Shown here: one piece after another, positions 25,432 through 34,440 of the stretch
Layout of the letters: every line of letters starts with the position of its first letter
How positions within the stretch are numbered: the stretch's first letter is position 1
Origin: DSVZ01 sp037439785
GTDB taxonomy: Bacteria > Verrucomicrobiota > Verrucomicrobiia > Limisphaerales > J093
DNA: 64,000 nucleotides
Direction: 5' to 3'
Assembly: GCA_037439785.1 (NCBI GenBank)
Contig: JBBIVJ010000005.1
Location: 1 to 64,000 of the forward strand
Program-made: the position numbers and the translations under genes
The notes under the pieces: generated by a model
The model's database searches: none
Seen by the model: the letters and a program-made list of their open reading frames with translations, nothing else
Told to the model about the DNA's origin: nothing

Positions 25432-26685
25432 ATGGTGATTCACCCGCTGCTGGTGGCGGCGGCCGTGCTGGTCTGTGCAGGGATGAGCTTCTTCTTCGCG
25501 CTGGCGGAGGCGGCCCTGTTCACCCTCAGCCGCTGGCAACTGCGCGAACTGGCCGCCGCGCGGCCGGCCGCGAGCCGGCGGGTCGAGCGGCTGCGGGAGC
25601 GGGCCGAGGAGGTGCTGGCGACCATCGTGCTGGGCAACGCCTTTGCCAACGCCGGCCTGGTGGCGCTGGGCTGGTGGCTGGTCTTCCGGCATCAATGGTC
25701 CCCGGCGGGGACGTTGTGTGGCGTGCTGCTGCTCGTGCTCGTGGCGGGGGAGATCATCCCCAAGGCCCTGGCGGTGCGGGCACCGACGTTTTGGGCGCCC
25801 CGCGTGGCGCCGTGGGTGGAGGCCTGGCGGGGCCTGACCGGTCCGCTCTGCCGCCTGGCCCGGTGGGTTAACGCGCGGCTGCTGGCGCTGTTCGTGCCCG
25901 CCGGCGTCCGCCCCCCGGCCGCCCTCACCGCCGCCGAGTACCGCGAGTTGCTGGACCTGGCCCAGGAGCAGGGTCAGCTCCGGCCCGGCGAAAAGGAGAT
26001 CATCCTGCACATCCTCGAACTGGACCAACGCACCGCCGGCGACGTGATGCGGCCGCGGGCCCAGGTGGTGGCGTTGCCGGATGACCTGAGCGTGCCGGAG
26101 ATGGTGGCCGCGGCCCGCCGCCACGGGCACCGCCGGCTGCCGTTGTACGACGGCTCGGGGGACACCATCGTCGGGGTGCTCAACACCCGCCGGCTCCTGC
26201 TCGAGCCGCAAGGAGAGCTGAGCGAGGCCATCGAGTTCCCCTCCTTCGTGCCGGAAAGCATGAACCTGCTGGCCCTGCTGCGCCGCCTCCAACGCCAGAA
26301 ACGCGGCCTGGCCATCGTGTTGGACGAGTTCGGCAGCGTGGCCGGGGTGGTCACCATCGCCGACATCCTGGGCTTCGCCGTCCGTCCGCCGGAGACCGCG
26401 GGCGCTGGCGACCGGGTGCTCGAGCCCCTGCCCGGCGGGGGCTGGCGGGCGGGGGGGGCGGTGCGCGTGGAGGAATTCCGCCGCGTGCACCCGCTGCCGG
26501 GCGAGGTCCCGCCGGGCGTGGACACGCTGGCCGGCCTGGTGCTCGCCCAAACCGGTGTGGTGCCCCCGGCCGGCACCACGGTGAGCACGGCGGGGGTGCG
26601 GTTGACGGTGACCCGCGCCACCGAGCGGCGCATCCTCGAACTGCAGGTCATGCCCGAGCGCGGCCGACTGCGGGGGGCGCGATGA
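25432..26685 (+). CDS. CNNM/CBS-domain (CorC/HlyC-type) membrane protein 1
   Basis: 417 residues. N-terminal CNNM domain with three or four spans (MVIHPLLVAAAVLVCAGMSF; FALAEAALFTLSRWQ; GNAFANAGLVALGWWL; VAGEIIPKALAVR, the conserved GEIIPK). Two CBS motifs follow (DVMRPRAQVVALPDDL; GDTIVGVLNTRRLL; LDEFGSVAGVVTI) and a CorC_HlyC C-terminal domain. CNNM/CorC proteins are associated with Mg2+ or Co2+ export and homeostasis. The ATG at 25432 is preferred over an upstream TTG. It overlaps the next paralog by 4 bp. Confidence 0.9.
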   Translation: MVIHPLLVAAAVLVCAGMSFFFALAEAALFTLSRWQLRELAAARPAASRRVERLRERAEEVLATIVLGNAFANAGLVALGWWLVFRHQWSPAGTLCGVLLLVLVAGEIIPKALAVRAPTFWAPRVAPWVEAWRGLTGPLCRLARWVNARLLALFVPAGVRPPAALTAAEYRELLDLAQEQGQLRPGEKEIILHILELDQRTAGDVMRPRAQVVALPDDLSVPEMVAAARRHGHRRLPLYDGSGDTIVGVLNTRRLLLEPQGELSEAIEFPSFVPESMNLLALLRRLQRQKRGLAIVLDEFGSVAGVVTIADILGFAVRPPETAGAGDRVLEPLPGGGWRAGGAVRVEEFRRVHPLPGEVPPGVDTLAGLVLAQTGVVPPAGTTVSTAGVRLTVTRATERRILELQVMPERGRLRGAR

Positions 26686-27656
26686 ACGGCGGCTGGATTC
26701 TGCTGGCCCTGCTGGCCTGGGCACTCGCCTTCCTGCTGTCCGGCATGGAGGCGGGACTGCCGGTCCTGAATCGGCTGCGGGTGCGGCACCGGGCACGGGA
26801 AGGGCATCGCGGCGCGCGGCTGTTGCAGGAATTCCTGGCCGCGCCGGAGCGGTTTCTGTGGACCATCCTGGTGGGCAACACGCTGGCGTGGGTGGCGCTG
26901 TTGGGGCTGGCCTTTCATCCGTTGTACACCGCGCTGGAGGGCCGCCGGCTGGTGCTGGGCGCGACGATGGCCGGCACGGTGTTGCTGTTGTACATGCTGG
27001 CGGACCTGTTGCCGAAGATGCTCTTCCGGCAGTACCCGACGCGGCTGTGCCTGGCCCTGGCACGGCCGTTTGCCGCGGTGCACGCGACGCTGCGGCCGGT
27101 GGTCTGGGGAGTCGAGACGCTGGCGCGCGGGCTGTTGCGGTTGAGCGGCGGGGAGCCCTACACCGGCCGGCTGTTCCGCAACCGCGAGGAACTGCGCCAG
27201 CTCCTGCTCGAATCGGCCGGGGCGCTCACCAGCGAGGAGCAGAAGATGGTTGCCCGCGTGCTGGACATGCAGCGGCTGAGCGTGGGGACGTTGATGCGGC
27301 CCTGGAACGAAGCGGTGGGCGTGGGCGTCGAGGCCCCGGTGCGGGAGCTGATCGCGCGGGCGCGGACCTCGGGCCATGACTGCCTGCCGGTCTGGACCAC
27401 CGACGGCCGCCTCGCGGGCGTGGTCAGCCTGGGGGCGGTGTTGTACCGCGAGGACCTGGACCCGGGCCGGCCGGTGGCGGCGGTCATGCGGCCGGCGGTG
27501 AGGCTGGCGGAGGAGGCGGTGCTGGAGGAGGCGCTGTTGACCTTCCGGGGCACCGGCGAGCGGCTGGCGGTGGTGGTCAACGCCCGGCAGGGGCCGGTGG
27601 GCATCCTGACGCTCAGCGATGTGCTGCGGTTCATCTTCGGGGAGGTGACGCTGTGA
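26682..27656 (+). CDS. CNNM/CBS-domain membrane protein 2 (short paralog)
   Basis: 324 residues, about 100 shorter than its neighbours because the CorC_HlyC C-terminal domain is missing. The CNNM half starts MNGGWILLALLAWALAFLLSG with MEAGLPVLNRLR in place of the usual AEAA motif, and YMLADLLPKMLFRQYP replaces GEIIPK. The CBS pair is recognisable (GTLMRPWNEAVGVG; HDCLPVWTTDGRLAGVVSL; NARQGPVGILTLSDVL). Divergence at conserved CNNM positions suggests a regulatory or partner role with the flanking paralogs (inference). It overlaps both neighbours by 4 bp. Confidence 0.85.
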   Translation: MNGGWILLALLAWALAFLLSGMEAGLPVLNRLRVRHRAREGHRGARLLQEFLAAPERFLWTILVGNTLAWVALLGLAFHPLYTALEGRRLVLGATMAGTVLLLYMLADLLPKMLFRQYPTRLCLALARPFAAVHATLRPVVWGVETLARGLLRLSGGEPYTGRLFRNREELRQLLLESAGALTSEEQKMVARVLDMQRLSVGTLMRPWNEAVGVGVEAPVRELIARARTSGHDCLPVWTTDGRLAGVVSLGAVLYREDLDPGRPVAAVMRPAVRLAEEAVLEEALLTFRGTGERLAVVVNARQGPVGILTLSDVLRFIFGEVTL

Positions 27657-28984
27657 ACGGGGACTTTCTGTTCGCCCTGGTGTGGAAGCTGGGGCTGGTG
27701 CTGGCGCTGGTGCTGCTGAACGGCTTCTTCGTGGCGGCGGAGTTTGCGGTGGTCAAAATCCGGGACACGCAACTGGTCCGGCTGGCCGCCGCGGGGCACC
27801 GGCGCGCGCGGGTGGCGCGGCGGATTGTGGGCAACCTGGACACCGCGCTGAGCGCCACCCAACTGGGCATCACCCTGGCCAGCCTGGGGCTGGGCTGGGT
27901 GGCCGAACCGGTGTTTGCCTCGCTGCTCGAGCCGCTCCTGAGCGCCTTCCAGGTCCGGTCCGAGCAACTGCGGCACTCGATCGCCTTTGCGGTCGGCTTT
28001 TCCTTCATCACCTTCCTGCACATCGTGGCCGGTGAACTGGCGCCCAAGTCGCTGGCCATCCGCAAGGCGCTGCCCACCACGCTCTGGGTGGCCGTGCCGC
28101 TGGACTGGTTTTACCGCGCCTCCTACCCCGCCATCTGGGTGCTCAATCACGCCGCGGACTGGCTGCTCCGCCGCCTGGGCATCCAGCCGGTCAGCGAGGC
28201 CGAGCTGGCCCACAGCGAGGAGGAATTACGGCTGCTGCTGGCCGGTCCCGGCCGCGCCGGCAGCGAGGGCGGTTTCGGCCGCCAGGTGGTGTTGAACGCC
28301 TTCGACCTCCGCCACCGCCTGGCCCGCGAGGTCATGCGCCCCCGCCGCGAAATGGTCGCCCTGGACCTGGCCGACCCCCTCGAGCGCTGCCTGGAGACGG
28401 CCGAAAAAACCCGCTATTCCCGCTTCCCCCTGTGCGAGCAGGGCGACCTGGACCGCACCCTGGGCGTGGTCCACATCAAGGACCTCTTCGCCTGGCGCCA
28501 CCGCGCCCGCTCCGCCGCCGACCTGTTGCCCGCCGCCCGCAAACTCCTGTACGTGGCCGAGACCGCCCGCCTGGACCGGCTGCTGCAACTGTTCCTCGAA
28601 CGCCGCCTCCACCTGGCCCTGGTGGTGGACGAGTACGGCAGCACCGTGGGCCTGATCACCCTCGAAAACGTCCTCGAAGAACTGGTCGGCCAGATTCAGG
28701 ACGAGTTCGACCAGGAAACCCCGCTCTGCGTCCGCACCGGACCGGACACCTGGGAGCTGGACGGCGCCTTTCCCCTCCACGAACTGGCCGAGCTGGTGGG
28801 CCAGGACCTCCGCGCCGAAGACCTCGCCACCACCAGCGGCCTGGTCACCCACCGGCTGGGCGGTTTCCCCCGGCCCGGCGACACGGTGGAGCTGGGCGAC
28901 TTCCGCCTCAGGGTCGAGGCCACCGACGGCCCGCGCGTCACCCGGCTGAAACTGACACGGTCCCGGAGCGCGCCGCGGCCGTGA
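27653..28984 (+). CDS. CNNM/CBS-domain (CorC/HlyC-type) membrane protein 3
   Basis: 443 residues, GTG start within a GGAGG-preceded GTGA junction. Full domain set: CNNM (LNGFFVAAEFAVVKIRDTQL; DTALSATQLGITLASLGLGW; HIVAGELAPKSLAIRKA), CBS pair (EVMRPRREMVALDL; RFPLCEQGDLDRTLGVVHI; VVDEYGSTVGLITLENVLEE) and a C-terminal FAD-binding PCMH-like CorC_HlyC domain (LVTHRLGGFPRPGDTVEL). This is the most canonical of the three. Its last 47 bp overlap the convergent membrane-protein gene. Confidence 0.92.
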   Translation: MNGDFLFALVWKLGLVLALVLLNGFFVAAEFAVVKIRDTQLVRLAAAGHRRARVARRIVGNLDTALSATQLGITLASLGLGWVAEPVFASLLEPLLSAFQVRSEQLRHSIAFAVGFSFITFLHIVAGELAPKSLAIRKALPTTLWVAVPLDWFYRASYPAIWVLNHAADWLLRRLGIQPVSEAELAHSEEELRLLLAGPGRAGSEGGFGRQVVLNAFDLRHRLAREVMRPRREMVALDLADPLERCLETAEKTRYSRFPLCEQGDLDRTLGVVHIKDLFAWRHRARSAADLLPAARKLLYVAETARLDRLLQLFLERRLHLALVVDEYGSTVGLITLENVLEELVGQIQDEFDQETPLCVRTGPDTWELDGAFPLHELAELVGQDLRAEDLATTSGLVTHRLGGFPRPGDTVELGDFRLRVEATDGPRVTRLKLTRSRSAPRP

Positions 28985-29849
28985 TCGGCGTCTGCGCGCC
29001 GCGCCAGGCCAGAACTCCCACGCCCGCTGCGCCCGCCAGCCCGATCGCCGCCGGCCCCCACAGGCCGAGGGCCAGATCGCCCCCCCCGGCCCACACACTG
29101 AGGGCCAGCCACGTCAGGACCGGACTGTATTCCGGCGCCAGGCCGGTGGGACGTTTGGCGATCAACCACGGCGTGGCGATGAGCAGCAACCCCACCACCA
29201 ATCCCGCGGCGGCCAGGGGAAAAAACAGCGGCGCGCCCCACCAATGCACGCGGGCGGTCACGGCGGCCGGCCATTTCCACCATCCCAGTCCCTGCCGCCC
29301 GAAGGGCTCGAGGGCGAGGGACAGCACCCAGGCCAAGAGCGCCGCCACCCCCAGCAGCCCCCAGCCATAGCCTTTCACCCGCCGCCAGGGCCGGAGCATG
29401 AGCTTGGCGGTCTGGCGGGCGCTCAACACCGCCGCCAACCACAAAAAGGGAACCGGCCAGGCCACGTATTCCAGCAGCCGCGGTCCCAGCGCGGTGGTGA
29501 ATTCATACCGCCCCACCGGCGTGCCGGTGAAGGCCCCCACCGCCATCACCATCCCCGCCGTCAGCCCCAACAGCAGGCCGCAGGCAAGGACGTTTTGCAA
29601 CGGCAGCCGCACGGCCAGGGCCGCCAGCACCGCCAGAGCCGCCAGCACGGGGATGCCGCCCTCCCACGCGCGCACCGCACCGGCCGGCATCCGGCCCAGT
29701 CCACGCCCCACCAGACTCGCCACCACCCCCACTCCCAACAACGCACACGCCACCCACTGCACGGTCGCGGCCTTGCGGACCGGCTGGGTCCACATCGAGG
29801 GCGGTTGCTGGCCGGGCATATCCCATGCCTCGGCTTGCTTGCGGGACAT
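28938..29849 (-). CDS. Multi-span membrane protein, DUF422/carotenoid biosynthesis (CruF)-like
   Basis: 303 residues with seven or eight predicted spans. The segment TGTPVGRYEFTTALGPRLL followed by EYVAWPVPFLWL resembles the conserved GxPxGxYxYtxxLGP block of DUF422 carotenoid biosynthesis proteins (for example the hydratase CruF); a second conserved-looking stretch is GLGWWKWPAAVTARVHWWG. This would act on carotenoid ends in the membrane. The assignment rests on pattern memory and no other carotenoid gene is certain here, though hpnD at 18.7 kb is a family relative of phytoene synthase. An ATG ten codons in (29819) is an alternative start. Confidence 0.55.
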   Translation of the reverse strand: MSRKQAEAWDMPGQQPPSMWTQPVRKAATVQWVACALLGVGVVASLVGRGLGRMPAGAVRAWEGGIPVLAALAVLAALAVRLPLQNVLACGLLLGLTAGMVMAVGAFTGTPVGRYEFTTALGPRLLEYVAWPVPFLWLAAVLSARQTAKLMLRPWRRVKGYGWGLLGVAALLAWVLSLALEPFGRQGLGWWKWPAAVTARVHWWGAPLFFPLAAAGLVVGLLLIATPWLIAKRPTGLAPEYSPVLTWLALSVWAGGGDLALGLWGPAAIGLAGAAGVGVLAWRGAQTPITAAARSGTVSVSAG

Positions 29850-29922
29850 GTCCAGAGACTAGACGGCGGCGGGCATTTTGAAAAGCGCCAAGTGGCGGGC
29901 CGCGGTGCGCGCCGGCGGGCCC

Positions 29923-31455
29923 CTACCAAATCAAGGTGAGCAAGCCCAATCCCAGCGCTGCGAGGGCCGGCCGTTGCCCCACCCCGGCCCGATGCCAGGA
30001 CTGCGCCTGGTAGAGCCCCAGCAGGCCCAGCAACAGGGCCAGCACACTCAGGAGGCGGGTCATCGCCACCATCGCTGCGGGCATCCAGCCCAGCGCCACG
30101 GCCACGCGGACCACCACCGCCAGCACCGCCAGCAGCAGGGCTGACCACGCCACGTCATTGCGGTTGGCCGCGCCGAAGGCCTGGCGCAACGCGTCCTTCG
30201 CCGAGGTCGCGCCCGCCCAGCCCACCGCGCGCCGGCCTGCCCGCCAGCCGGCACGGACGGCGGACGCCGGGGTCGAGGGGGGAATCGGCCGGGGCAGCGG
30301 CGGCATCCGCCCACCGGGCACGGGCCGGCCGGGGTAGGGCAGGCTCCAGCCGGAGGTCTGCTTGAGCCGGGTGCGCGGCGCGGGGGCGGGCCGCAGATGT
30401 TCCCCGGCCTGGACGGCGGCCACGCTGGGGAAGGGGTCGCGTCCGCCCAGCATGGCGGCGCGTTCGCACCAGGGGCAGGCGGTGAGGTGGTTGCTGAAGA
30501 TGTGTTGCTGGTTGTCGTGGCAGGAGACCAGGTTCAGCTCGGCCTCCTCCAGGCCGAACTGCCAGCTCAAGGGATCGGGCCGCAACTCCGGCTGCTGGTG
30601 CCCGTCGCGGAAGCAACGGCAGAACAGGTTTTGCAGCACCGGGTGCAGCCACTCGAAGCGCGGCGCCGCCGGCATGGCCGCGTACGGCACGGCGGGGTCG
30701 CCGCCGTGTGGGAAGTGCCCCGCCGCGATGCGCGCCGGCAACGGCGGCGGCTCCCCCGCGCCGCGATAGACCCCGGCGAAGGGGTGCGTGCCTTCCATCA
30801 GGAGCTGGAAGATGAGGATGCCCAGGCCGAAGTGGTCGTGCACCGGCTCGCGGTTGATCTGGGCAAAGGACCGGCCCTGCAGCTCCGGCGGGGTGAACTC
30901 CGGCCGCCCCACCCGACAGCGGAAGAGCGTGCCGCTGGCGGCGTCCCAGACCTGAAACGAATCGGTGTCCACCATCGTCACCAGCGCGGTCTCGGAGGCG
31001 AGGATGTTGCACTCGTTGAGGTCGCCGATGACGTAGCCGCGCTCGTGCAGGGCCCGCATGGCGGTGGCCAGGTTGCGGGCGGTGCGGTGGAGGTAGAACC
31101 CGTTGAACAGGGGCGAGTGCTGGAGCCGGGTTTTGGGGTTGAAGTAGTCAATGACCGGCCGCACCCCCTGGACCCGCGGCATGACAAAGCCCACCACCGT
31201 CGGCCCGCCCAGGCGCACCACCCCCGTGGGCCAGGCGATGGCCACGTGGCCCTGCGCCGCCATGGGATCGGCCGGCGGGTTGGCCAGCATGGTGCGCACC
31301 TTGCAGGCGCGGTCGGCCGTGGGCTTGTGCCAGACCTTGATGACCTGCGCCGGGTCGTGCGGGTGCACGAAGATGCGCGCCTCCCCACCGGCGGCGAGCT
31401 GATCGCTTTCGCCCAGCTCGACCGTCTCGCCCGTGGCCTCCAGGTGCAGCCGCAT
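29923..31455 (-). CDS. Protein kinase-like protein of a TerY-P triad
   Basis: 510 residues. Kinase-like domain 15-270: GGEARIFV glycine-rich loop, K40 (VIKVW), catalytic loop IGDLNECNIL with D145 and N150, and VDTDSF (D163) in place of DFG. Cys pair ACPWCERA near 325, a long Pro/Ala linker, then two hydrophobic C-terminal segments (SALLLAVLAVVVRVAVAL; LLSVLALLLGLLGLY). This matches the Ser/Thr-kinase member of the TerY-P triad seen with vWA (TerY) and PP2C genes. The ATG at 31455 starts 2 nt after the PP2C stop. It would phosphorylate unknown partners, opposed by the adjacent phosphatase. Confidence 0.85.
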   Translation of the reverse strand: MRLHLEATGETVELGESDQLAAGGEARIFVHPHDPAQVIKVWHKPTADRACKVRTMLANPPADPMAAQGHVAIAWPTGVVRLGGPTVVGFVMPRVQGVRPVIDYFNPKTRLQHSPLFNGFYLHRTARNLATAMRALHERGYVIGDLNECNILASETALVTMVDTDSFQVWDAASGTLFRCRVGRPEFTPPELQGRSFAQINREPVHDHFGLGILIFQLLMEGTHPFAGVYRGAGEPPPLPARIAAGHFPHGGDPAVPYAAMPAAPRFEWLHPVLQNLFCRCFRDGHQQPELRPDPLSWQFGLEEAELNLVSCHDNQQHIFSNHLTACPWCERAAMLGGRDPFPSVAAVQAGEHLRPAPAPRTRLKQTSGWSLPYPGRPVPGGRMPPLPRPIPPSTPASAVRAGWRAGRRAVGWAGATSAKDALRQAFGAANRNDVAWSALLLAVLAVVVRVAVALGWMPAAMVAMTRLLSVLALLLGLLGLYQAQSWHRAGVGQRPALAALGLGLLTLIW

Positions 31456-31457
31456 GG

Positions 31458-32255
31458 TCAATCGCGCCGCCGCGCCAGCAACAGTGTCAGGTCATCCTCC
31501 GTGCGCTCGGTCACCCGGGGCGACCGCAGCCAGGCTTCCAACTGCTCCCGCGCCGCCGGCGCATCCCCCGCCCGGCCGAACCACTCGAACAACGGCTGGA
31601 AAAACGGCGCGTGCGGCGTGGCCTCGGGCAATTTCAGGGCCAGCCGTTGCAGGCCGTCGGAGAACAGCGCGAGCGCGCGCGCCGTGCCGTTCCAGGCGAC
31701 CACCTGGAGCTGTTCGAGGGCGGTGGCGGAGGTCAGGAACACCGTTTCGTTGAGGTACTCGCCCGCGGCCGGCCGGGTCAGCGCCCGCCAGGTGCCGTCC
31801 TCGCCGGCCAGGACCACCGCGCCATCGCCGACCTGCGCCGCCCAGACCTGCCCGCGCCCGGCCACGCAGACCAGCAGGGTAGTGGCCAGCTCGGCCGCGC
31901 GGGCCTGGCGCCGGTCCGCCTCCGCACTCAGGGCGTCGCGCGCGGCCTGGAAGGCCGCCCGCAACCGGGCCTGCGCGGCCGGGGGGTCCTGGCCGAAGGC
32001 GGGCAGTTCCGGTGCGGCCTCGAGGTGGTCCAACACGGCGCGGGTTGCGGTCTCGGACCCGACCTCCCCCAGGCGCGCGGAGCCGGCACCGTCGGCCACC
32101 GCGGCCAGCAACGTCCCCTCGCGGTTCAGTCGCCAGGCCACGGCATCCTGGCAGGGTTGGCCGTTTTTTTCGTGGCTGGTGCCGCGCACGGCGGCGGCCA
32201 GCACGGCCCAGGGGCGGGTGGCCAGGGCGCGTTGGGCGAGGCGGATCAGGCTCAT
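31458..32255 (-). CDS. PP2C-family protein phosphatase of a TerY-P triad
   Basis: 265 residues from the ATG at 32255. PP2C motifs in order: GTSHEKNGQPCQDA (metal ligand D37), AAVADGAGSARLGEVGS (D55-G56), TTLLVCVAGRGQVWAAQVGDG, ALFSDGLQRLAL and the terminal EDDLTLLLARR. This Mg/Mn-dependent Ser/Thr phosphatase type (PP2C_2) accompanies TerY-like vWA proteins and kinases. It lies between the vWA gene (44 bp upstream) and the kinase gene (2 bp downstream), so the three are very likely one transcript. Confidence 0.88.
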   Translation of the reverse strand: MSLIRLAQRALATRPWAVLAAAVRGTSHEKNGQPCQDAVAWRLNREGTLLAAVADGAGSARLGEVGSETATRAVLDHLEAAPELPAFGQDPPAAQARLRAAFQAARDALSAEADRRQARAAELATTLLVCVAGRGQVWAAQVGDGAVVLAGEDGTWRALTRPAAGEYLNETVFLTSATALEQLQVVAWNGTARALALFSDGLQRLALKLPEATPHAPFFQPLFEWFGRAGDAPAAREQLEAWLRSPRVTERTEDDLTLLLARRRD

Positions 32256-32299
32256 GCGCGGGGGAGGAGGCGGGGCCGCGCGGCGGGCCGGCGGCCGGC

Positions 32300-32974
32300 C
32301 TAGACGGTGCCCCAGCCGGGCGGGGGCAGGGCCACCTGTTCGTCGGTGCGGGAGTGGGCCACGCTTTCCATGCTGCGCGAGAGCCAGACGAACATTTCGG
32401 TGAAGTTCAGGCCCTTGAGCTTGACCGGGGTGCGCACGACGATCTGCGCCAGCCGTTCCATGTTGGCCCCCTCGACCCCCACGGCGAAGAAGGCCACGCG
32501 CTTGGCGGCCTCGTCGCTTTTGAGCCGCTGGGCGGCGGCCTGGACGATGCTCTCGGGTTCGCCCTGCGGTTCGCCGTCGGTGATCATGAACACCCAGGGG
32601 CGGTAGTAGGCGACGCCGTTGGCGCGGTACTGCTGTTTGCGGGCCTGGATCATGTCCAGCGCCTTGTGGATGGCGCCGCCCATGAAGGTCTGGCCCTGGG
32701 CGGTGAGCCGCGGCGGCTCGAAGCGCTCGGCGGTGGTGAAGTCGTGGGCCAGCTTGATCTCGTTGTCGAAGGTGACCACGGCCACCTCGACGCGCCGACA
32801 GGCCATGGGGTCCTTGACCAGTTGCTCCTTGAAGACCTGCAGGCCCTGGTTGAGGGCTTCGATGGGTTCGCCGCTCATCGAGCCGGAGGTGTCCAGCAGC
32901 AGCACGCAGGGGCAGCGCGGCTCGGGGTTTTCCGCAAACTCGATGGCGTCTTCCAGTTTGATGTTCTCGGGCAT
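32300..32974 (-). CDS. TerY-like von Willebrand factor A protein
   Basis: 224 residues from the ATG at 32974. A soluble vWA domain with a complete MIDAS: DTSGS at 28-32, a Thr in GQTFMGGAIH, and the Asp of FMITDGEPQGE. The N-terminus PENPEPRCPCVLLLDTSGSM-like pattern (RCPC before the first strand) is typical of TerY. It lacks a signal peptide and is cytoplasmic. TerY proteins occur with PP2C and kinase genes in chemical-stress (tellurite-type) systems; here no TerC/TerD genes are seen, so the stress linked to it is unknown. Confidence 0.88.
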   Translation of the reverse strand: MPENIKLEDAIEFAENPEPRCPCVLLLDTSGSMSGEPIEALNQGLQVFKEQLVKDPMACRRVEVAVVTFDNEIKLAHDFTTAERFEPPRLTAQGQTFMGGAIHKALDMIQARKQQYRANGVAYYRPWVFMITDGEPQGEPESIVQAAAQRLKSDEAAKRVAFFAVGVEGANMERLAQIVVRTPVKLKGLNFTEMFVWLSRSMESVAHSRTDEQVALPPPGWGTV

Positions 32975-33070
32975 GGCGTGTGCAGTGCTGGGCCGGGCGG
33001 GCCGGATGACCATGATCAGCTTTGCGGTGCGTTTGTAACCCCCGGGTCCCGGGCGGGCAAGCCCGGCGGC

Positions 33071-34096
33071 TCAGGGTCCGAACATGCCGACGTCGCCGCG
33101 ATCGAGCAGGCCGGTGAAGTAATTGAGCCAGAACCGGACGATGAACCAGCCCACCAGCAGTGCGATGAGCAGGAACACCAGCCGCGGCGTCCACTCCGCC
33201 AGCCGCTTGTACAGGCGGGCCGCCTCGTCGGCAAAGTCCGAGTGCAGCCAGGCCAGCGACTGGTCCAGCCGGCCGCTGAGCTCGCCGCTGCGGTACAGGC
33301 TGGTGAACCGCGGCGGGAAGGCCGGCTCCTGCGCGATGGCCTCGCCAGGAGTTTCGCCGGCCAGCATCCGTTCCCGGGCGCGGGCAGTGGCGGCTTCGAG
33401 CGCGGGGGACCCGCTGGCGGCCGCCGCCAACGGCCAGGCCTCGATCACGTTGACCCCCGCGTTGAGCAGCGCCTCCAGTGCCAGCGTCAACCGCGCCAGC
33501 GCCATCGAGCGGCGCGCCCGCCCGAAGACCGGGATGGCATGGAGCAGCTCCTCCCAGGTGCGGCGGAACCCGCGCGCCTGGCCGGTGCGGTTCAAGCCCA
33601 CCACCAGCAACTGGAGCAACGCCACCCCCGCCAGGACCTGAAGCTTGGGCACCACAAACCCGGCCACGTCCCCCTTCCACACCAGGTTCGCCAGCGCCCC
33701 GGGCGGGAAGATCAGCAGCACCAGCAGCAGCAGGAAGACCGGATAGGCCAGATCGGCAAAGACCGCCCGCAGCAGCCGTGCCCGGTCCTTGTAGTAGGCG
33801 GCCAGCCGCTGACAGCAGGCGTCCAGCCGCCCGCTCTGTTCGCCGGCGGCGATCAGGGCGATGTCAAACTCCGGCAGCCAGCCGCGGCGGTTGGCCAGCG
33901 CCTCGGAAAAGGTGACCCCCTGCTGGAGTTCGGCAATCACCTGTTGCAGCCGCGTCCGGAACGCCGCCGCCGCCGGGGCGTCCCGGATCAGCTCGAGGGC
34001 GCGGATCAGCGTCAGCCCCGAGCCGAGCATCGCGCCGGTCTGGTGGTAAAACTCGCTGAACTGGTCCAGCCGCCGGGGTGTGAGCAGAAGTGCCAT
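33071..34096 (-). CDS. Type II secretion/type IV pilus F-family inner-membrane protein
   Basis: 341 residues with two T2SSF domains (residues 10-130 and 210-335). Signatures are FYHQTGAMLGSGLTLIRALE, LIAAGEQSGRLDACCQRLAAYY, then the second copy LALEALLNAGVNVIEAW and LYRSGELSGRLDQSLAWL. Three spans: 125-150, 160-185, 305-325. GspF/PilC family proteins anchor the assembly ATPase of pilus-like machines. No GspE, pilin operon or secretin is adjacent; it sits 96 bp upstream of the vWA gene on the same strand. A pseudopilin gene lies at 34980-35873. Confidence 0.88.
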   Translation of the reverse strand: MALLLTPRRLDQFSEFYHQTGAMLGSGLTLIRALELIRDAPAAAAFRTRLQQVIAELQQGVTFSEALANRRGWLPEFDIALIAAGEQSGRLDACCQRLAAYYKDRARLLRAVFADLAYPVFLLLLVLLIFPPGALANLVWKGDVAGFVVPKLQVLAGVALLQLLVVGLNRTGQARGFRRTWEELLHAIPVFGRARRSMALARLTLALEALLNAGVNVIEAWPLAAAASGSPALEAATARARERMLAGETPGEAIAQEPAFPPRFTSLYRSGELSGRLDQSLAWLHSDFADEAARLYKRLAEWTPRLVFLLIALLVGWFIVRFWLNYFTGLLDRGDVGMFGP

Positions 34097-34440
34097 GCCG
34101 GGTGCGTGCCGGCAAGCTGCGCCGCAGCCGGGGGAATTGCAAGCCGGCCGGCCGCGCCCGGCCGCAACAGGGAGGCCCGGGTTGTAGCGCAGGTTTCCAA
34201 CCTGCCGTACCGCCGATTTCCCATCGGCAGTGCGGGGGAGCCCGGGAGTCTGCGGGTTGGGAAACCCGCGTTACGGCAGACTGGGAAGTCTGCGTTACGG
34301 CCCACCCGGCCGCGGCCGGGAAGCGAGTTGCCCCACCGATGCGGCCCGCCGGCCTGGACCAGTGGCCGCCGGGCGACGAAGCCGCCGGCCGGCGGCGGTT
34401 TGCGGTTGGCGGGCCGCCCGGCCGGGGCTGGAATCCGGCC
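34097..34440. repeat. Intergenic region with GTAGCGCAGG-type repeats
   Basis: No gene seen. Two tandem copies of the dispersed element: 34184-34228 (AGGTTTCC-AACCT stem plus CGCCGAT-type stem) and 34252-34300 (GGGTTGGGAAACCC stem and GCAGACT-GGG-AAGTCTGC stem). The second half (34406-34440) holds the YjbQ promoter. Confidence 0.8.
34406..34434 (+). promoter_or_regulatory. Putative promoter of yjbQ
   Basis: TTGGCG, 17-bp spacer, TGGAAT, then 6 nt to the ATG at 34441; no Shine-Dalgarno fits, suggesting a leaderless or very short leader transcript. Confidence 0.4.
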
